Assembly (NCBI GenBank): GCA_949358305.1
Contig: OX442322.1
Coordinates: 3,720,001 to 3,784,000, forward strand
Reading direction: 5' to 3'
DNA from: Strigamia acuminata
Lineage: Eukaryota; Arthropoda; Chilopoda; Geophilomorpha; Linotaeniidae
DNA length: 64,000 nucleotides
Shown: positions 9,964-22,237 of the stretch, in pieces
Layout: the number at the start of each line of letters is the position of its first letter
How positions within the stretch are numbered: position 1 is the first letter of the stretch
The notes under the pieces: model-generated
Seen by the model: only the letters and a program-made list of their open reading frames with translations
What the model was told of the DNA's origin: nothing
The model's database searches: none
Made by a program: the position numbers and the translations under genes

Positions 9964-11448
9964 TGTGATGATTACAAATCGATAGTTATCAATGTTCACA
10001 GTAGATGGCGCTGTTTAACCAACGCGCGTAATTCAAACTCGGTTAAAACTAAAAAGCGTAATAAATTATTACTAAGGCACTGTGAATAAAATATAACTAT
10101 TTTATTCAAATATAAATTAAGTATTAACTACTTAATGATGTTGATTCTGCCGAATCAATATCCACATTACTTACCTGTCGAAGGGAACCATTTGGACCCT
10201 TCCGGCCCCCAACTGGGCCCATCTGGACATAGTCACATATTAGGTCCGGACTAGTGACCCACGAATCCGCAAATTCGCGTGCTGATTGGCTGTCACCAAT
10301 CTAGTAGTTCTACAGAACTATATAAGCATCAGTTTTCCACCCCGTAAACCCCCTGGCTTAATTCTGAATATGTTTATATTGTCTGTAGTTGATATGTTGT
10401 TATCGTTTGATCTCACTTTCTCTATCGACACATCAGGCCACCTCAGTTCTCCACAATTAGTATTCAATACTATTTTGTTATTGCTGTTGTAGGGCTATTT
10501 CGGGAAGGCTAACTCCGGTAATAGACATGCATTCGCATGAAATGGCCTCGTAACGTTAGCTTGCTGTTCTACGGGACAGTTAGATTTCGTACGGTGGCTT
10601 AATATAACGGTCGTATACAGTACGACTTTGCTAATTGAAAGTATGTCCCTCAGCTAACTGGCCACAGTCCGCTGCAGGATGCTTGTTGTAAACTGTCCTT
10701 CCAGGCACCCGTCTTTCTGTCGCTGGTCCTTCCGCACGTTAAAAGTCGGTAAAGACCTAATGCACAGGTAACACGCCGGGTTGGTAGCCCGTGAGTAATA
10801 TCTAAAGATGTTGCGATAAACAACTACCTGGATAATGGTAATCCAACAGCAGTGGCTGATTAATATTTTACCCGGTGCTCAATCTACTGATCCCGTCATC
10901 GTAAGGCATGCTGGCGGATGGAGGAGTCAAATCCTCCCGCGATGGTTCTCTCGACCGTCGTGACGGTCCCCGCCCCATTGTACCCTCCGGGTTAGTAACC
11001 CGTGAACAGGAGTTGAATAACACTGTGCTAAATAAATTACTCGGGCATTGGTAATCCTGTATTGGCAATACTTTTTATACCGGTAAGTCCATAGAAATGT
11101 TTACCTGGTGGTTGGTACCACCGACAGCGAATTAAAGCGTACAAACAAATACTCGGCGCCTGATCACGAGATCTTGTCGTCGTAAGGCATGCTGGCGGAT
11201 GGAGTCTCAACAACTCCCGCGACGTTCTCTCAATTGTCGTGACGGTCCCCGCCCAATTAATAATTATATAACAATTCAATTGTTATATCACATTAATCAC
11301 TTTACTTTTATTCATTTGGAACATGGAATATTCTGCCGAATATTCCTGTTTATGCGAAGGACTCTTCGCATTATTTAGATAATCGAGCTGCGGATCAAAT
11401 ACGTCTCCGTAGCGTTATTTGTGACGATGCCGCAAGTCAGCCGTATCC
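9964..11448 (+). repeat. Long LTR, family D, copy 1 (3'-truncated)
   Basis: It starts TGTGATGATTAC and matches the complete D copy at 56741-58487 up to about 11448, where similarity stops abruptly inside the equivalent of 58205-58215. It then abuts remnants of gypsy C. AGATGGCGC lies about 40 bp from the start and a TATATAAG box at 10319. A GC-richer hairpin-rich segment runs from about 10500 to 11260. Other copies are solo LTRs with 4-bp target duplications, so this is an LTR fragment rather than a gene. Confidence 0.85.
10319..10326 (+). promoter_or_regulatory. TATA box of LTR D
   Basis: TATATAAG, 350 bp into the LTR and just downstream of paired GATTGG/CCAAT words (about 10284-10300). The same arrangement is present in copies 3 and 4. 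Confidence 0.5.
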
Positions 11449-11546
11449 TCCTTAACACTAGCTGGATCTTGTAGTGCCAATAGAAAATCGTCGCAACATT
11501 TCTGAACCGGAGGGAAACCATATTCCTCCAGCTTCTTTCGTCTATA

Positions 11547-12299
11547 CAGGGTGTTTCGTTTAAGATGCCCAGTCAATTTCCAGAATAAGTATATGCTTTT
11601 TTTAAAAACCAAGCAGACTATCCTATAGCAAAGTAGGGATGACGAATTCAATGGTGTAATCAAATTTTTTGCCAGACATGCAACAATGCACTTTCCATTT
11701 GCTAACTCGTTAACTGGTTGAGATAGAGCAAAATTTCCAATTACAAAGTTGTAGAGAATCATAAAATTAGTACTATCCACCTGATCTTAGTCACCTTAAG
11801 TTAACTGTTTTTGTTTTAAAAAAAAGGAAAACAAATCAGCATATTGAAAATTTTTATTCTTAGAAAATAAAATAATTTAGGCAGAAAAAAATACAGTGGT
11901 TTTTCTTGTTTACTTGCATAATAATGCAAATTTGAATACATTTATTGAAGAAATTCAGTACTTTTGCAGTAGAAATTTAATTTTTTCCGCAATGGCTAAC
12001 TTTATTTTAGCTGATTTGTTTTCATTTTAAAGTAAAAAGAATTAACTTAAGATGACTAAGATAACTTTGATAGTACTAATTTGATGGTGCTCTACAACTT
12101 TGTAATTGGAAATTTTGCTCTATCTCAACCAGTTAACGAGTTAGCAAATGAAAAGTGCATTGTTGCATGTCTGGCATAAAATTTGATTACAGCATTGGAT
12201 TTGTCATCCCTACTTTGCTATAGGATAGTCTGCTTAATTTTTTAAAAAAGCATATATTTATTCTGGAAATTGACTGGGCATCTTAAACGAAACACCCTG
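11547..12299. mobile_element. TA-flanked MITE with ~260-bp terminal inverted repeats
   Basis: Ends are CAGGGTGTTTCG and the exact complement, flanked by TA on both sides (11545-11546 and 12300-12301). The two halves are imperfect reverse complements over roughly 260 bp each, leaving a short AT-rich centre. No transposase is encoded. TA target use suggests mobilisation by a Tc1/mariner-like or similar TA-targeting transposase. It is inserted in the protease-to-RT linker of gypsy C, whose reading sense resumes on the other side (about 11449-11544). Confidence 0.85.
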
Positions 12300-12301
12300 T
12301 A

Positions 12302-12883
12302 TGTAACGTTGGCCAACACATGTACTGGCGTTGTCGAGTTTGGAAAGCGTATTTTGTGAGTTTCCGTATCTATCTTAGCCTTAAATCGCTGTAGCAAATC
12401 CAACCCCATTATTCCACTCAGTCTCCCTTTACGGTCTGTAGTGGTGGTGTAGATATATACCCAATGGTCAACAATTGTGTCCCCTACTGTGATGTGCAAC
12501 TTCACTTTCTTAATTAATTGTACGTCGTCGCCTGTCACTCCTGTCAGAACACAATCTACCTTGTCCTCTTCATACGTTACATTACGAGCTAACAATTCTT
12601 GCCATATGCCAATGGCCAACACGCTAGCAGATGCACCAGTGTCTATCATTAAGCTGACTGACACGTCCCCTATGCTTGCTGCTACCCAGTACAGATGCGT
12701 TATGGGATTAATCCTAAGGGCCTTTAACCCACCCACATGGTGTATTACCTTATCCTCCCTTCTCTGTACCTCTAATATATTCCAAGTTACTGCACTTAAT
12801 GTGCCTAGGAATCTCCATTTACGAGCCACCCTTCTGTAAAACCTTCTTGATAATCTCCAACTATTAACCTTAAAGCCTATCAT
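12302..12883 (-). pseudogene. Gypsy C retropepsin region (cut by MITE)
   Basis: Encodes an aspartic protease domain with the catalytic motif LMIDTGAS, a flap-like middle, and the C-terminal GIMGLDLL motif typical of retropepsins. The annotated frame continues a few codons into the MITE, but true homology ends at 12301. About 32 further codons of the linker are recognisable beyond the MITE (11449-11544, complement). No RT follows, so Pol is truncated. Confidence 0.75.
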
Positions 12884-13373
12884 AGTTCTATACCATTTCT
12901 TGGATAAAAGCCTAAATCTGCGCCGAAATTTAAACCAAATACTTGTGACTAATCTGATCTGTGATTCTCCCCATTCCTTGTCCTCCTCGCAACTTGCAAA
13001 CTTTTTGCCTTTTGTTCAACTAGGCCTTGGAGCAAATAATTCATAAACTTATAGAGATGGTTGGCTGCAGGTTCTGCCTGGAATCCCGCCCTTACCAAGA
13101 ATTCTATAGAAAATCCACAAATAATTATCAAAGTATAAAACCTATACAGGAGAAAAATCCAAAGAAACTGCCACTGCCCACCCCATTGCGTTGTGTTTTC
13201 TTCATGATCGTGGTTGACAATGCGTACTATTTCTCTGTCCTGTAACTTCTGGCTGATCTATTGCGCTGGGAGGTCGGTGACCCGTGTACTCCCTGGTGTG
13301 TTACTTGTTTCCAACACTGAGTCCTCCACCTTGACAATTGCAATCTTAGAATAAAATTCGACTTCCACTTCTA

Positions 13374-13589
13374 TTAATCCCCATCATAGAGATCATAGTG
13401 GTTGGGAATGTCCTCAATGCTAGGCGTGTTTTCCCCCTCTTCCACTTTACAAAGGTCGAACTGTTCTGGAATGTCCTTAACTTTAGGCGTGTGTTCCATT
13501 TCCATCAATTCTGTTTTCCCCTCTGCTTCCAATGTCCCTATGTTAGAACCAAAAATCCTGAAATCCTCTTCCCACTCCTCTGGTTGCAA
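13374..13589 (-). CDS. Small acidic ORF between gag and protease of gypsy C
   Basis: A 71-codon frame rich in Glu and Asp, with two imperfect copies of a short motif (EHTPKVKDIPEQFDL and ENTPSIEDIPNHYDL). It lies between gag and protease on the same strand and may be the N-terminal part of a Pol or linker region. It could also be part of a longer frame lacking an ATG. I do not recognise a family. Confidence 0.35.
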   Translation of the reverse strand: MQPEEWEEDFRIFGSNIGTLEAEGKTELMEMEHTPKVKDIPEQFDLCKVEEGENTPSIEDIPNHYDLYDGD

Positions 13590-13705
13590 ACTACCATCAT
13601 TCCCTAAATCTCCTACTACTACCCCGTAGCTTCCAAAGCTTTCTAGACCTGTTGTTACAACTATTTGGGCTGTGACAGAACTTGGTCCCTGTTCCGTCTG
13701 CCTAT

Positions 13706-14731
13706 CTAGTTTAACGGTTTCTCTGGGGCCTGCTGACTCTTCTCAATTTCATTCGAGTCTTCCTTCTTTTCAGCGGACTGCCCCTTATTCCATGGTTTCC
13801 TTTCAAATCGTGGTTTGAAACCCTGTTGCCTATTCTCGTTGTTGGCGCATTTAAAGCTGCCATGCCCCTTTCCGCCACACAACGAACATTTCCACTCTTG
13901 TTTCGGGACTTTGCAGTCTCTACTCCAATGACCTTCTTTCTGGCATTTAAAACAAGCCGTTCCTGAAGAAGACTTTTCCACACTACTAACATGAGTGGTT
14001 GACTTCTGTTTCATTGCCACCGTGAGATCCTTTACGGCCTTAAGAATTGAATCAAATTTGTCTGAATCGGGGTCTTTCTGCTTCGGTGCTACGCTAGCAC
14101 TGGCCAATTCCAGCTTGGCAAGCCCTGAGTTCCCCCTGTTTGCATAATAGGAGAGCCCCAGCTCTTGTTTTGCCGTCCAGGCCACGCATTCGTCGAAAGT
14201 AGTGAAATCTGAGGCCAAAATGACCTGCTTTGATAACTCCCCCGTGAGCCCTGCAATAAACCTGGATTGTAACTGAAAATTGTCGCGCACTCCAGCCACT
14301 TCTCCCTCTTCAAAACACAATTCCCACAACCCTTTAATACGCGACGCAAAAGTCGTAGCTGACTCCCCTTTCTTTTGGGTAACCTGGCTAAACCTATCAA
14401 ATCTCGCATGTCTCGTCTCACGTATACCAAATCGTGCCAATAGCATCTTTTCAAAGTCTGCAACCACCTCACAATCCATTGCAATGGAGTGGTCATCAAC
14501 CCACACTCTGGCTTCATCACTAAACTTTGAACGCATCAGGCTACAAGTGAAGCTTTCACTCCACTTACCTAGTTTTGCTGCTGCCTTTGCATTCTTTATA
14601 AACCCTTCAATCTTGGCACCCTTCCCATTGCCTGTAAACTTGGGTACCAGACTCTGCATCATTGCGGGCGTAATTCCACATTTCTCATTATCCCCATCAC
14701 CTCCATCACCTCCATTACCACCATCGGCCAT
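13706..14731 (-). CDS. gag: Gypsy C Gag with two zinc knuckles
   Basis: 341 codons from the ATG at 14731 (opening MADGGNGGDGG); the upstream in-frame ATG at 14791 is less likely. The capsid-like helical region spans roughly residues 20-210. Two C-terminal zinc knuckles follow: CFKCQKEGHWSRDC near residue 260 and a second Cys-rich knuckle (CSLCGGKGHGSFKC) shortly after. A basic, Lys-rich tail ends the protein. It would package element RNA in virus-like particles. The frame is intact although the element has lost its RT half. Confidence 0.8.
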   Translation of the reverse strand: MADGGNGGDGGDGDNEKCGITPAMMQSLVPKFTGNGKGAKIEGFIKNAKAAAKLGKWSESFTCSLMRSKFSDEARVWVDDHSIAMDCEVVADFEKMLLARFGIRETRHARFDRFSQVTQKKGESATTFASRIKGLWELCFEEGEVAGVRDNFQLQSRFIAGLTGELSKQVILASDFTTFDECVAWTAKQELGLSYYANRGNSGLAKLELASASVAPKQKDPDSDKFDSILKAVKDLTVAMKQKSTTHVSSVEKSSSGTACFKCQKEGHWSRDCKVPKQEWKCSLCGGKGHGSFKCANNENRQQGFKPRFERKPWNKGQSAEKKEDSNEIEKSQQAPEKPLN

Positions 14732-15527
14732 GTTAAGAAACAAAAGTGAATAATTATGTAGGATGTCTGTAAACTCTTCCAACAAATGCAAACAAGAAAT
14801 GTCTATAACTAAGTCAGGTATCTTAACCTCTAAAGGCAGTATAACTAAATTATCTTAAAGCAACAGTACAATTCCAAAATCACCATTGAATTCCAAAAGT
14901 CAAAACTAAAATTTTATTTCTAAAGTCTGACAAAATTCTTTGTTAAAAAAAAATTTAAACTACTTCAAACTAATCTGTCAAATCATTCAAACCCTCTTTT
15001 AAAATAATCCCTTAAAATATTTAAACCAAAAATATTTAAATATTTAAATCCTTCAAAATATTTAAAACAAGTTAAACTAATCCTGCAAAACATTCAAAAA
15101 GGACCATTCCATTGTATCCAAAAATCTCTTGAGTTATGCATTCCTTCCTAATCCCTTGAAGTATGTTCCAATTTCCTTCCAATGCTCTGAACAATAGAGC
15201 CCAATTAGGGGTAACCAAAACCAAACAAAAAAATTCCACACCTGGCAATTCCACAAAAATTTTCTTTGTCCTAATCAGACAATACATTTACTCCCAAAAT
15301 TTAGAAATGGAAAAAATGGAAAAAGAAAATGCACAAATCTTGCTAAATCCACACTAAATTCGGATCCACTCTGACTGCTTTTATACCACTAACAAAATTT
15401 TCCATCCAGTCCCCTTAATCTTAAGACTAGAAAAAAAAAATTTTTCCAAAAATTTACAACAAAAATTTAAGTTTTTTAAAATTTTAACCCTAAATTTTCT
15501 TTAAACAATACAGTCAGATTCCTTATT

Positions 15528-15539
15528 GTCACGGCACCA
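15528..15539 (-). promoter_or_regulatory. Primer-binding site of gypsy C (tRNA-His type)
   Basis: In the sense direction the sequence one base after the LTR is TGGTGCCGTGAC. This is complementary to the 3' end of animal tRNA-His (GTCACGGCA plus CCA). Confidence 0.65.
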
Positions 15540-15540
15540 T

Positions 15541-16192
15541 TGTGGCAAGGTCGTTTTTGTGGTCGATGGAATTTAATGTGGGAATAAAACAAACTCATAT
15601 TAAAAGTTAAAATGTTTATTAAGTAAACACAAATAAGAAAATAATAAAAGTAAAAAGTATTTCATTTGTCCTCTGTAGGACTGGTTCACACCAATTCTAA
15701 TCTGCACAATTGATTTTGTGTAATTACAAGACACAAATCAAGCTAAACTAAAGCTAAAAACACACAACTAACATTTCAATTAGACTAAACGTAAAAGACA
15801 CAAATAGAATTCAAAAGAGAACAGGATTTGGCAAAACAAATGGTACTTACGGTTGCCCAAAAGGAACTGGAATAACACACACACAAAATGGTCACTAATG
15901 TTCTATTGTCCTGACTGGTTTGTTGTAGAACTAGTAGAAGTTGCCTGGTCTATTTCTCCCTGAAGTAGTTTCAAAGGTTTGAAGTGGATTCTAGTGGAAT
16001 TGGTCATTTCTAGCACAAGTCCAACAAGTCACTTTCTTCTAAGTGTCTTAACATCAACTGGAAAGCTGCATCAAGTTTGAGGTGTTCTCTGCTTGAGAAT
16101 CAATCACCAACTGGTTTTTCACAGCCTTTTTCACAAGTGTTGAAATTATGCATTCCAACCCCTGCTAATCCTGGACCGTGTCATAACTAGTG
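15541..16192 (-). repeat. Probable 5' LTR of gypsy C
   Basis: The inner edge is well fixed by the primer-binding site: sense end CCTTGCCACA at 15541. The outer edge is a guess at a sense TGACACGG near 16192. There is no second LTR in the window to confirm the length. Confidence 0.4.
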
Positions 16193-16836
16193 ATAATTGT
16201 GATACCCTACTGAGAGTCTATGATGGTTACAGTTCCTCCTCCTGGTAATCACTTAATTGGTCCCTTCCTAGAACTCCATGACTCAATCTGTCGGTCACTC
16301 AACAGGTGCGCTTGCCCTGTTTTGAGGCTAAAGTTCACAGCTGTCCCATTTGTTGTGTACAGCAGTGATATTCAGGAGCTGCCATATTTGCTTGTGACAA
16401 TGGTCATGGGTCTTTTTAAGTTAATGTATCGCCTCTGGGAGACGACTAGGGTCCAACATCATCTGGACAAAGTCGACTCGGACCGCCCACACGCGACTGC
16501 ATGATTTTGCCAGCATTCGCAGGTAAAAGTCGACGACACTCGAGTGGCCTCAGGCCTTCCTTCCTGGCGCCGGATGTCCAAGGGATGCCATCTCATGATT
16601 TTTAATTATTATTGACGGGTCGTCCGACATCGTGACCGCCGCATCCTCCATTGGTAGAAAATTAAAGTCTACAGTCGCCTGCAACGCTTCCATTTGCTAG
16701 TCCCCCTGGAGACGAACGCAATACAGTACCACTTTCTTTGGCATAATGACGCAAGGATCTTCTCTAAACTCTCGTCGTCCCAGTGCTTTAGCTCGCTGTA
16801 TGTTACGTCGGATCTTGGCTTCGTGTTGCAGCAAGT
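16193..16836. other. Unassigned sequence
   Basis: About 640 bp with no recognisable gene. The short ORF at 16220-16504 has no domain I can name. It may be host DNA or an eroded element. Confidence 0.4.
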
Positions 16837-17392
16837 TGTTACGTGAATTGGGGTGAAGAAACACACATAACAACTTATCATTATTTTAATGATGAGAGAC
16901 CTTGAGAATCTTTAAGGTGAAATAAATCAGAAAGACTTTAGTTCAATTTCAAATTCAACCTTTTTTATTCTGGGAATTATTACAAATGGTTTTATTCAAT
17001 TTCAACACAGTAATTAATTCACTCAAATTATAAACCTAAATCATAAGAAAAGTATGAAATGATAATCAAGTGCATTCTGTTCTGAAGTCGGTTTGAGCAA
17101 TTGGGACCAAGCACTGAGTGTGCTGGTCCACTAAGCTGGGAATAGAGCCATGTTACTTGCTTGCTGTCCAAACTCATCTGATCACTCTTGCTTGCTTCGT
17201 TAAGCAAGTAAACTTTAAGGTTTCTCCCATCTATTGAGTTGATCAGTCCAGCTGCCTTGTGCATAATTAGCACAGCGCTGACTAGTGAGAGAGTTTAACA
17301 ACTCATCTCTTCTAGTGAGAGAATTTGGCATTTAAATGCTAGAACTGCGTGTCTGAGCCCGCTGTCTAACTGCGTGGCTCAAGCACGTAACA
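16837..17392. repeat. Solo LTR-like repeat F
   Basis: 556 bp with ends TGTTACGTGAAT and GCACGTAACA, an inverted TGTTACGTG terminus like that of gypsy A. The flanking tetramers (AAGT and ATAT) do not match, so a target duplication is not supported. The internal sequence is unlike gypsy A. Confidence 0.5.
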
Positions 17393-19003
17393 ATATCAAT
17401 TCATACAGCAAAAAAGGTTACGGGTTCAATCCATAACCTTTAAACCTACCTACGGTATAGGATTAATCTACATAAAAAAACTTACATTGTCGGATGAGCT
17501 TGTAGTTCTTCTGCTCGTTTCCATTTTTTTTTTCACTTTGGAAAAATATGGAATTTGGTCCGCCATATGAATGCCTCTACCTGTTTCTTGAAAAAATCCA
17601 GCATAGAAACAGTAGCCTTTTAAACCTTAGGGGGAGGAGGGGAACTGATTTATTACGGGATTCGATGCTCTTTTTATACAGTCTTAATTAGGTTAATGAA
17701 CTAGTTAATTATTCACAGGTAAATGATCTCTGATTGGCTGTTTATAACTTTTTTTACCGTTTCATCCTCAAAATAATGAACTAGTACACCTTGAAAATTA
17801 CAGAATTAAATACTGCGGCATATCATATTTATCCCTTAAAAGTTTAGTTGTGTTTTTTATACTTCTCAAACAACATTAAAAAAATTAAAAAATTAAACAA
17901 ATAAACAATTCACACGTGGTTCACGATTATTTCATCAGTTTTTGCAAAAATCTACGAAGCAATAAGGCAATAATGTCAGTAGATCAATTGATTAGGGTTA
18001 GAAAAAAAAGTACCGAAAGGTAGGGGTTTGTTTTTCTAATTGTAGCCAACGATCCAGCACATATAGAAACTTCTACTTTTTTTAAAAGAAAGAGAGATGC
18101 CAGTTTAGTAAGCCTACATATTTTTAAAACATGCTTATTGACAAATTTTGGGCTGGAAGCGATAGTAGGCGATCTTGTTTACACTATTAAAACGACCAAA
18201 ACGCACTTTTATTCGTATTTTACGAACCGTTAGGGCTAGAAGTTCGTTCTTTTTTTTAAAAGAAAGCTCGTCTTTTTGTCTACATTTTGATACATTTTAT
18301 TAAATTTTAGACGCTTTTAAAAGTACTTTATTTTGACGCCAAAAGAACCGTTAAAAAACTCAATTGCCATCCAATTTGAATTTGCCATCAATCATTCGCA
18401 CAATTGAATAGAGAGGCAGGACTAAAAGGGGCACGGGACTTAAAATCACAACATCAAGATCACTTCTACAACTTAAATTAAGGCACTGTAGAGTGCTGGC
18501 ACAAGCAATAGAGCTATGTTCGCTCATCACACATATTTTTTTTTTAAATTTAAACAATTCAGTGATTTAACAGCTATAAAAGGTTATGGGTTTACAACCT
18601 TTCATCTTTTTTCCTCATTCCTAAAAAAATTAAATTATTATTCCATTTCCACACCCCACACACCACATCCCACACCCCACAATCGACACCCCATCTTTAT
18701 TCCATTTTACGCTAGCTATAAAACGATTATGGGTTTACAACCCATAACCCTTTAACCCTCATTCATAAGCTAAATTAGATTAGGTTAGCCCGACACTTGG
18801 AAACTTTTACAGCTAAATAATCAAAAACAAAAAATTTTCAATTTTAAAAATGTCATTTTGAGCCAGAAGTGAAGGTTAACATGGATCCTATGGGATCCAG
18901 TCCCCACATTTACAACAACACAAGTAATCGTCAATTATTCTTATTAAAAACTAATACGCAATTACATTAGCAAATTAGTCATTACAAAGAACAATTGAAA
19001 TTG
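17393..19003. other. Unassigned AT-rich sequence
   Basis: About 1.6 kb without a convincing gene. It contains recurring short palindromic words around TTATGGGTTTACAACCCATAA (near 17415, 18585 and 18730) and a CACCCCACA-rich stretch near 18650. The ORFs here are short and featureless. Confidence 0.4.
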
Positions 19004-19023
19004 CAAATAACAAAGGCCGTAGA

Positions 19024-19047
19024 TATTTCCACAAACGTTTGTGGAAA
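19024..19047. repeat. Perfect palindrome in the transposon end
   Basis: A 24-bp perfect palindrome centred on CCACAAACGTTTGTGG. Variants recur at about 19059-19083, 22272-22296 and 22310-22333, so each end carries two. They are plausible transposase-binding sites. Confidence 0.6.
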
Positions 19048-19294
19048 TAGACATGTGTCTATTCCCACAAACGTTTGTGAAAATAGGCGGCCATCATTGG
19101 GCCAGCTATTTCCACAAACGGCCATCATTGGATTGGCTATGGTATGGTGCGCCAAAAGAATGTTGAAATTATGTAAAACTGTCACTGGAATCGTGAATTT
19201 ATTACTATCAACAATGGATGCAATGTACAAGGACATGCGACAGGCAGTTAACGAGGCAATATGTTGCATCCATAGAGATATGCTCAGGGTATTG

Positions 19295-20117
19295 TTAAAA
19301 AAGTGTACACTGCCAAAAAAAAAGAAAAAAGCTTACACGAATTTCTGAATCCACTTTTAAAGTTGCAATGACTATTTTCTTGTCTTGCATCTTCTCTAAA
19401 CGTAAACTTGAAACAAATTTCTCTCCATCGCTTATGCTAGGCGGTCGGTTGGTAGACTCAAATTTAGCCCTTATATTGTGTACATCTTTCGATATTGCAG
19501 CAACATTCCCCTTCTCTTTCACGAAATTTTTGACAGCAGAAACTGTTACTCCATGTTTGAGCAACAACACAGTATTGTCTTTAATGTGTTCTGTGTTTCG
19601 AACAACTTTTTGAAAATGTCCAAGTACTTGTTCCATCTTTAAGTGTATTCTCAATTAACCGTGGAATTTTATAATCCAATCCTTGCATTGCTCGATTAAT
19701 TGAATATGATCTGTAAAGATCTGTACCCATTTAATGGGTTTGTATGTTATCAAAGCTTCTTATACCAAACAAACTCTTTCGTTTATCCCAGCCAACATGC
19801 AAGTGAGCAGAACAACAAGTCTTCAAAGATTGTTGTTTTGGTCGCTTTCCTTTAGATGTTGAACTATTACAACCAGCATGCGCACATTCGAATCTACAAA
19901 AGTAGTATTCAATGGAAAGTGGGAGTTTGCAAACAGCAGGTTGCAGATTCTCTTTCTCAATACTGCGAGAACTTTGAATCACAAAAAGTGGACTGCAAGT
20001 AGAATCGCAGAACTTTTCGAATGCATCTGCAAATTTGTTCCAAGTTTTAGAAAAAGATAATGCTGTAAATTCTGTCTCAACGGTAAGGAAATATAATTCA
20101 TCAATTTCAGTTTCCAT
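19295..20117 (-). pseudogene. Transposase N-terminal remnant (MULE/FAR1-like, tentative)
   Basis: Two minus-strand fragments (20117-19731 and 19654-19295), separated by stops and a frame change. The first has a pattern resembling FAR1/ZSWIM-type DNA-binding domains: an aromatic-rich start, then Cys and His residues (YYCRFEC, HAGC, SKGKRPK), then a beta-like segment (CCSAHLHVGWD). The second has a helical segment with GNVAAISKDVHNI, reminiscent of the region preceding a MULE transposase core. No DDE catalytic core is present. The family assignment is inference from pattern only. Confidence 0.35.
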
Positions 20118-20482
20118 ATTATTAAGACAACTGATTTATTCAACAATAGTTGGGGAGTTATATACCCCAAATAAGGGTCCCATTTATTGGTCCACTAAAT
20201 CTCCTTAGATTTCCACTAAAAAAAACTAACTCGCCCACTTACTGAATTTTCCACTTACGCTCCTTTTTGTTCCACTAATTTTAGCCACTAAATAAAAACT
20301 AAATCTTCCACTAAAATCAAATTCGGAAAGAAAAAACTAATATTACCACTATTACTTCTATTTTTTTTTAATGACAGGCATTGTATACGTGACGACATGA
20401 CAGGACAAATGTGTATACATAATTCACATAATTTCGACATTCTTTTGGCTCATCATACCATAGCCGGCCCAATGATGGCCTG

Positions 20483-22237
20483 TGTGACGATTTATAGGTG
20501 GTATTTATTAATAACACGGCCGAATTTTAGTAGTTTTCGGCAAAACTCGCATTTGTCAATGCTCCGAGTCGCCACTAGATGGCGCAATTGCGATTTAGCA
20601 GTAAATTTGAATTAAGAGTTAAATCTTGCGAATAAATATAAGAATATATTTATCAGAATGAAACGAAGCTTTATTAGTATTAATATAAATATATATTAAT
20701 GATTATTATTCTCAATAATTGATTTGTATCTCCAGTTCGGCAGAAAAGGAGATTTAGTGATCAATCGATCAACCGATCGATCTGATTGGTGGATCCATTT
20801 CCAGGTCCTGGGTATCCAGTTTTGGTTGTGGTAAGACTTAGCATAACGCTTCCCCGTATCTACTTCCGGTGATACGGGATTGGAGGAATTCGTGGATTCG
20901 TGAACCCATGTTCCAATTGGAGGATTGGATTAATCCTTAATCCAGCCAGGGTATATATGCCCGAACAACAGGCCATTCCGCGGCTCTGTTTGATTATTTC
21001 TGTTTGGTATTATTACTTAAGAAATATGATTCGTTGTCCACTAAAAAACCACTTGGTTCTTTGCTGATTTATTCACAAAGAACTGCTGCATGATTCTACA
21101 GAATCATGCCACCCCGGCAATTGAAGTCGAAGATTAGATTCTAACTGTTTCAATGTGCGGTCTCGCCGAGGAGAACCTGCCTTCTGTGCAACTCAGTATC
21201 CTCCAGGCAGGACTATGTATGAACGCATCCCGTAACCAAAAGTAAGCACCGGTATTGTTGAGAGTTGGTTCCTTCATCTGATGGTGCCAAAGCAGTCTGT
21301 TTTACAGTAACCACGAGTAGCACTAAGTGTTTGGCAAGCTGATTTTCATGGAATTCGGTGCCAAAGCAGTCGGTTTGTTATTAGTACCGCGAAGGACTAA
21401 ACTGCTGTGTGGAGTTGCAAGCTATCGACTCCTTTGAAGTGGTGCTGTCAATCGCTAGACGAACGACCGTGCTGCGACGCAGGGGACGCTTGATACCGTT
21501 CTGCATAGCAAGGCGTGTTCTATCGATGGCAACTGCGTGATTGCGACAGGAAACCTAATCTTTATCTTTTATTGGCAACAGAATAATATTAACTTGAATA
21601 CAAGTTAAAACAATCAAGTCAGAAGACTCGATTACATTTACATCGAACTCCAGTGTAAACAAATAAGTTGACAACAACTTATCGGTGAAATATCTAGTAG
21701 AAACTCACAACGATTATGAATTAAATATAATTCATAACTGGAATATTGATAAGTAAATGAATACATTTACTTACACCAATATCCTTCCAAAGTTGTGGCG
21801 GTGCAGACAAAGTTAACCGTACCTCTCAGATCATTCGATTTATCGACGTGTGATGATTTAAACAAGGAGAACCAAGGAACCAGCAAAGCCATATCGGACT
21901 CCAGGACGCAGCCATCCGGCTTAGATGACATCTATAACCAGGTCGAGCGATGGGGAGACCGCTCCCGTACTCCAGACACGTAATGATATTATTTTAGGGC
22001 CAATTGGCCAACCGATTGTGTAGTTTAATTGTTCAGATAACTTGCCAAATGTCGGCATTAGTCCTATGTATAATTTAAGCTCATTCATATTGTTTGCCAA
22101 CAATAAACTGTCATAATAAACTGTATTGATAACTATTCTTGTCTATTGTATTTATCTCGTATTATATTCACTGTTATTCTATCGCGACTTATCCTCGGTA
22201 CCATTGTAAAATGGGAGTTGTGGTCGTCACCGTCACA
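20483..22237 (+). repeat. Long solo LTR, family E
   Basis: 1755 bp with TGTGACGATT...CCGTCACA ends. It interrupts the right inverted repeat of the Mutator-like element: the left flank ends GATGGCC and the right flank resumes at CCGTTTGTGG, while the uninterrupted counterpart lies at about 19095-19121. It carries AGATGGCGC near 20577 and a TATATA box near 20952, so plus is the likely sense. Its layout is like LTR D but the sequence is different. No clean target duplication is seen. Confidence 0.7.

Larger units (their letters stand above)
11449..16192 (-). mobile_element. Gypsy C, 5' half of an LTR retrotransposon
   Basis: Minus-strand remnant with a probable 5' LTR (15541-16192), a tRNA-His-type primer-binding site, a gag with two zinc knuckles, an intervening ORF and a retropepsin. 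It breaks off near 11449 before any reverse transcriptase, at the junction with truncated LTR D copy 1. A 753-bp MITE interrupts it just after the protease. The mutual truncation with D copy 1 suggests a deletion that joined the two elements. Confidence 0.75.

Noticed and set aside
12477-12839. 120-codon plus-strand ORF
   Set aside because: Antisense to the gypsy C retropepsin, which has clear catalytic motifs on the minus strand.
16220-16504. 94-codon ORF as a gene
   Set aside because: No recognisable domain, no second copy, and composition typical of chance ORFs.
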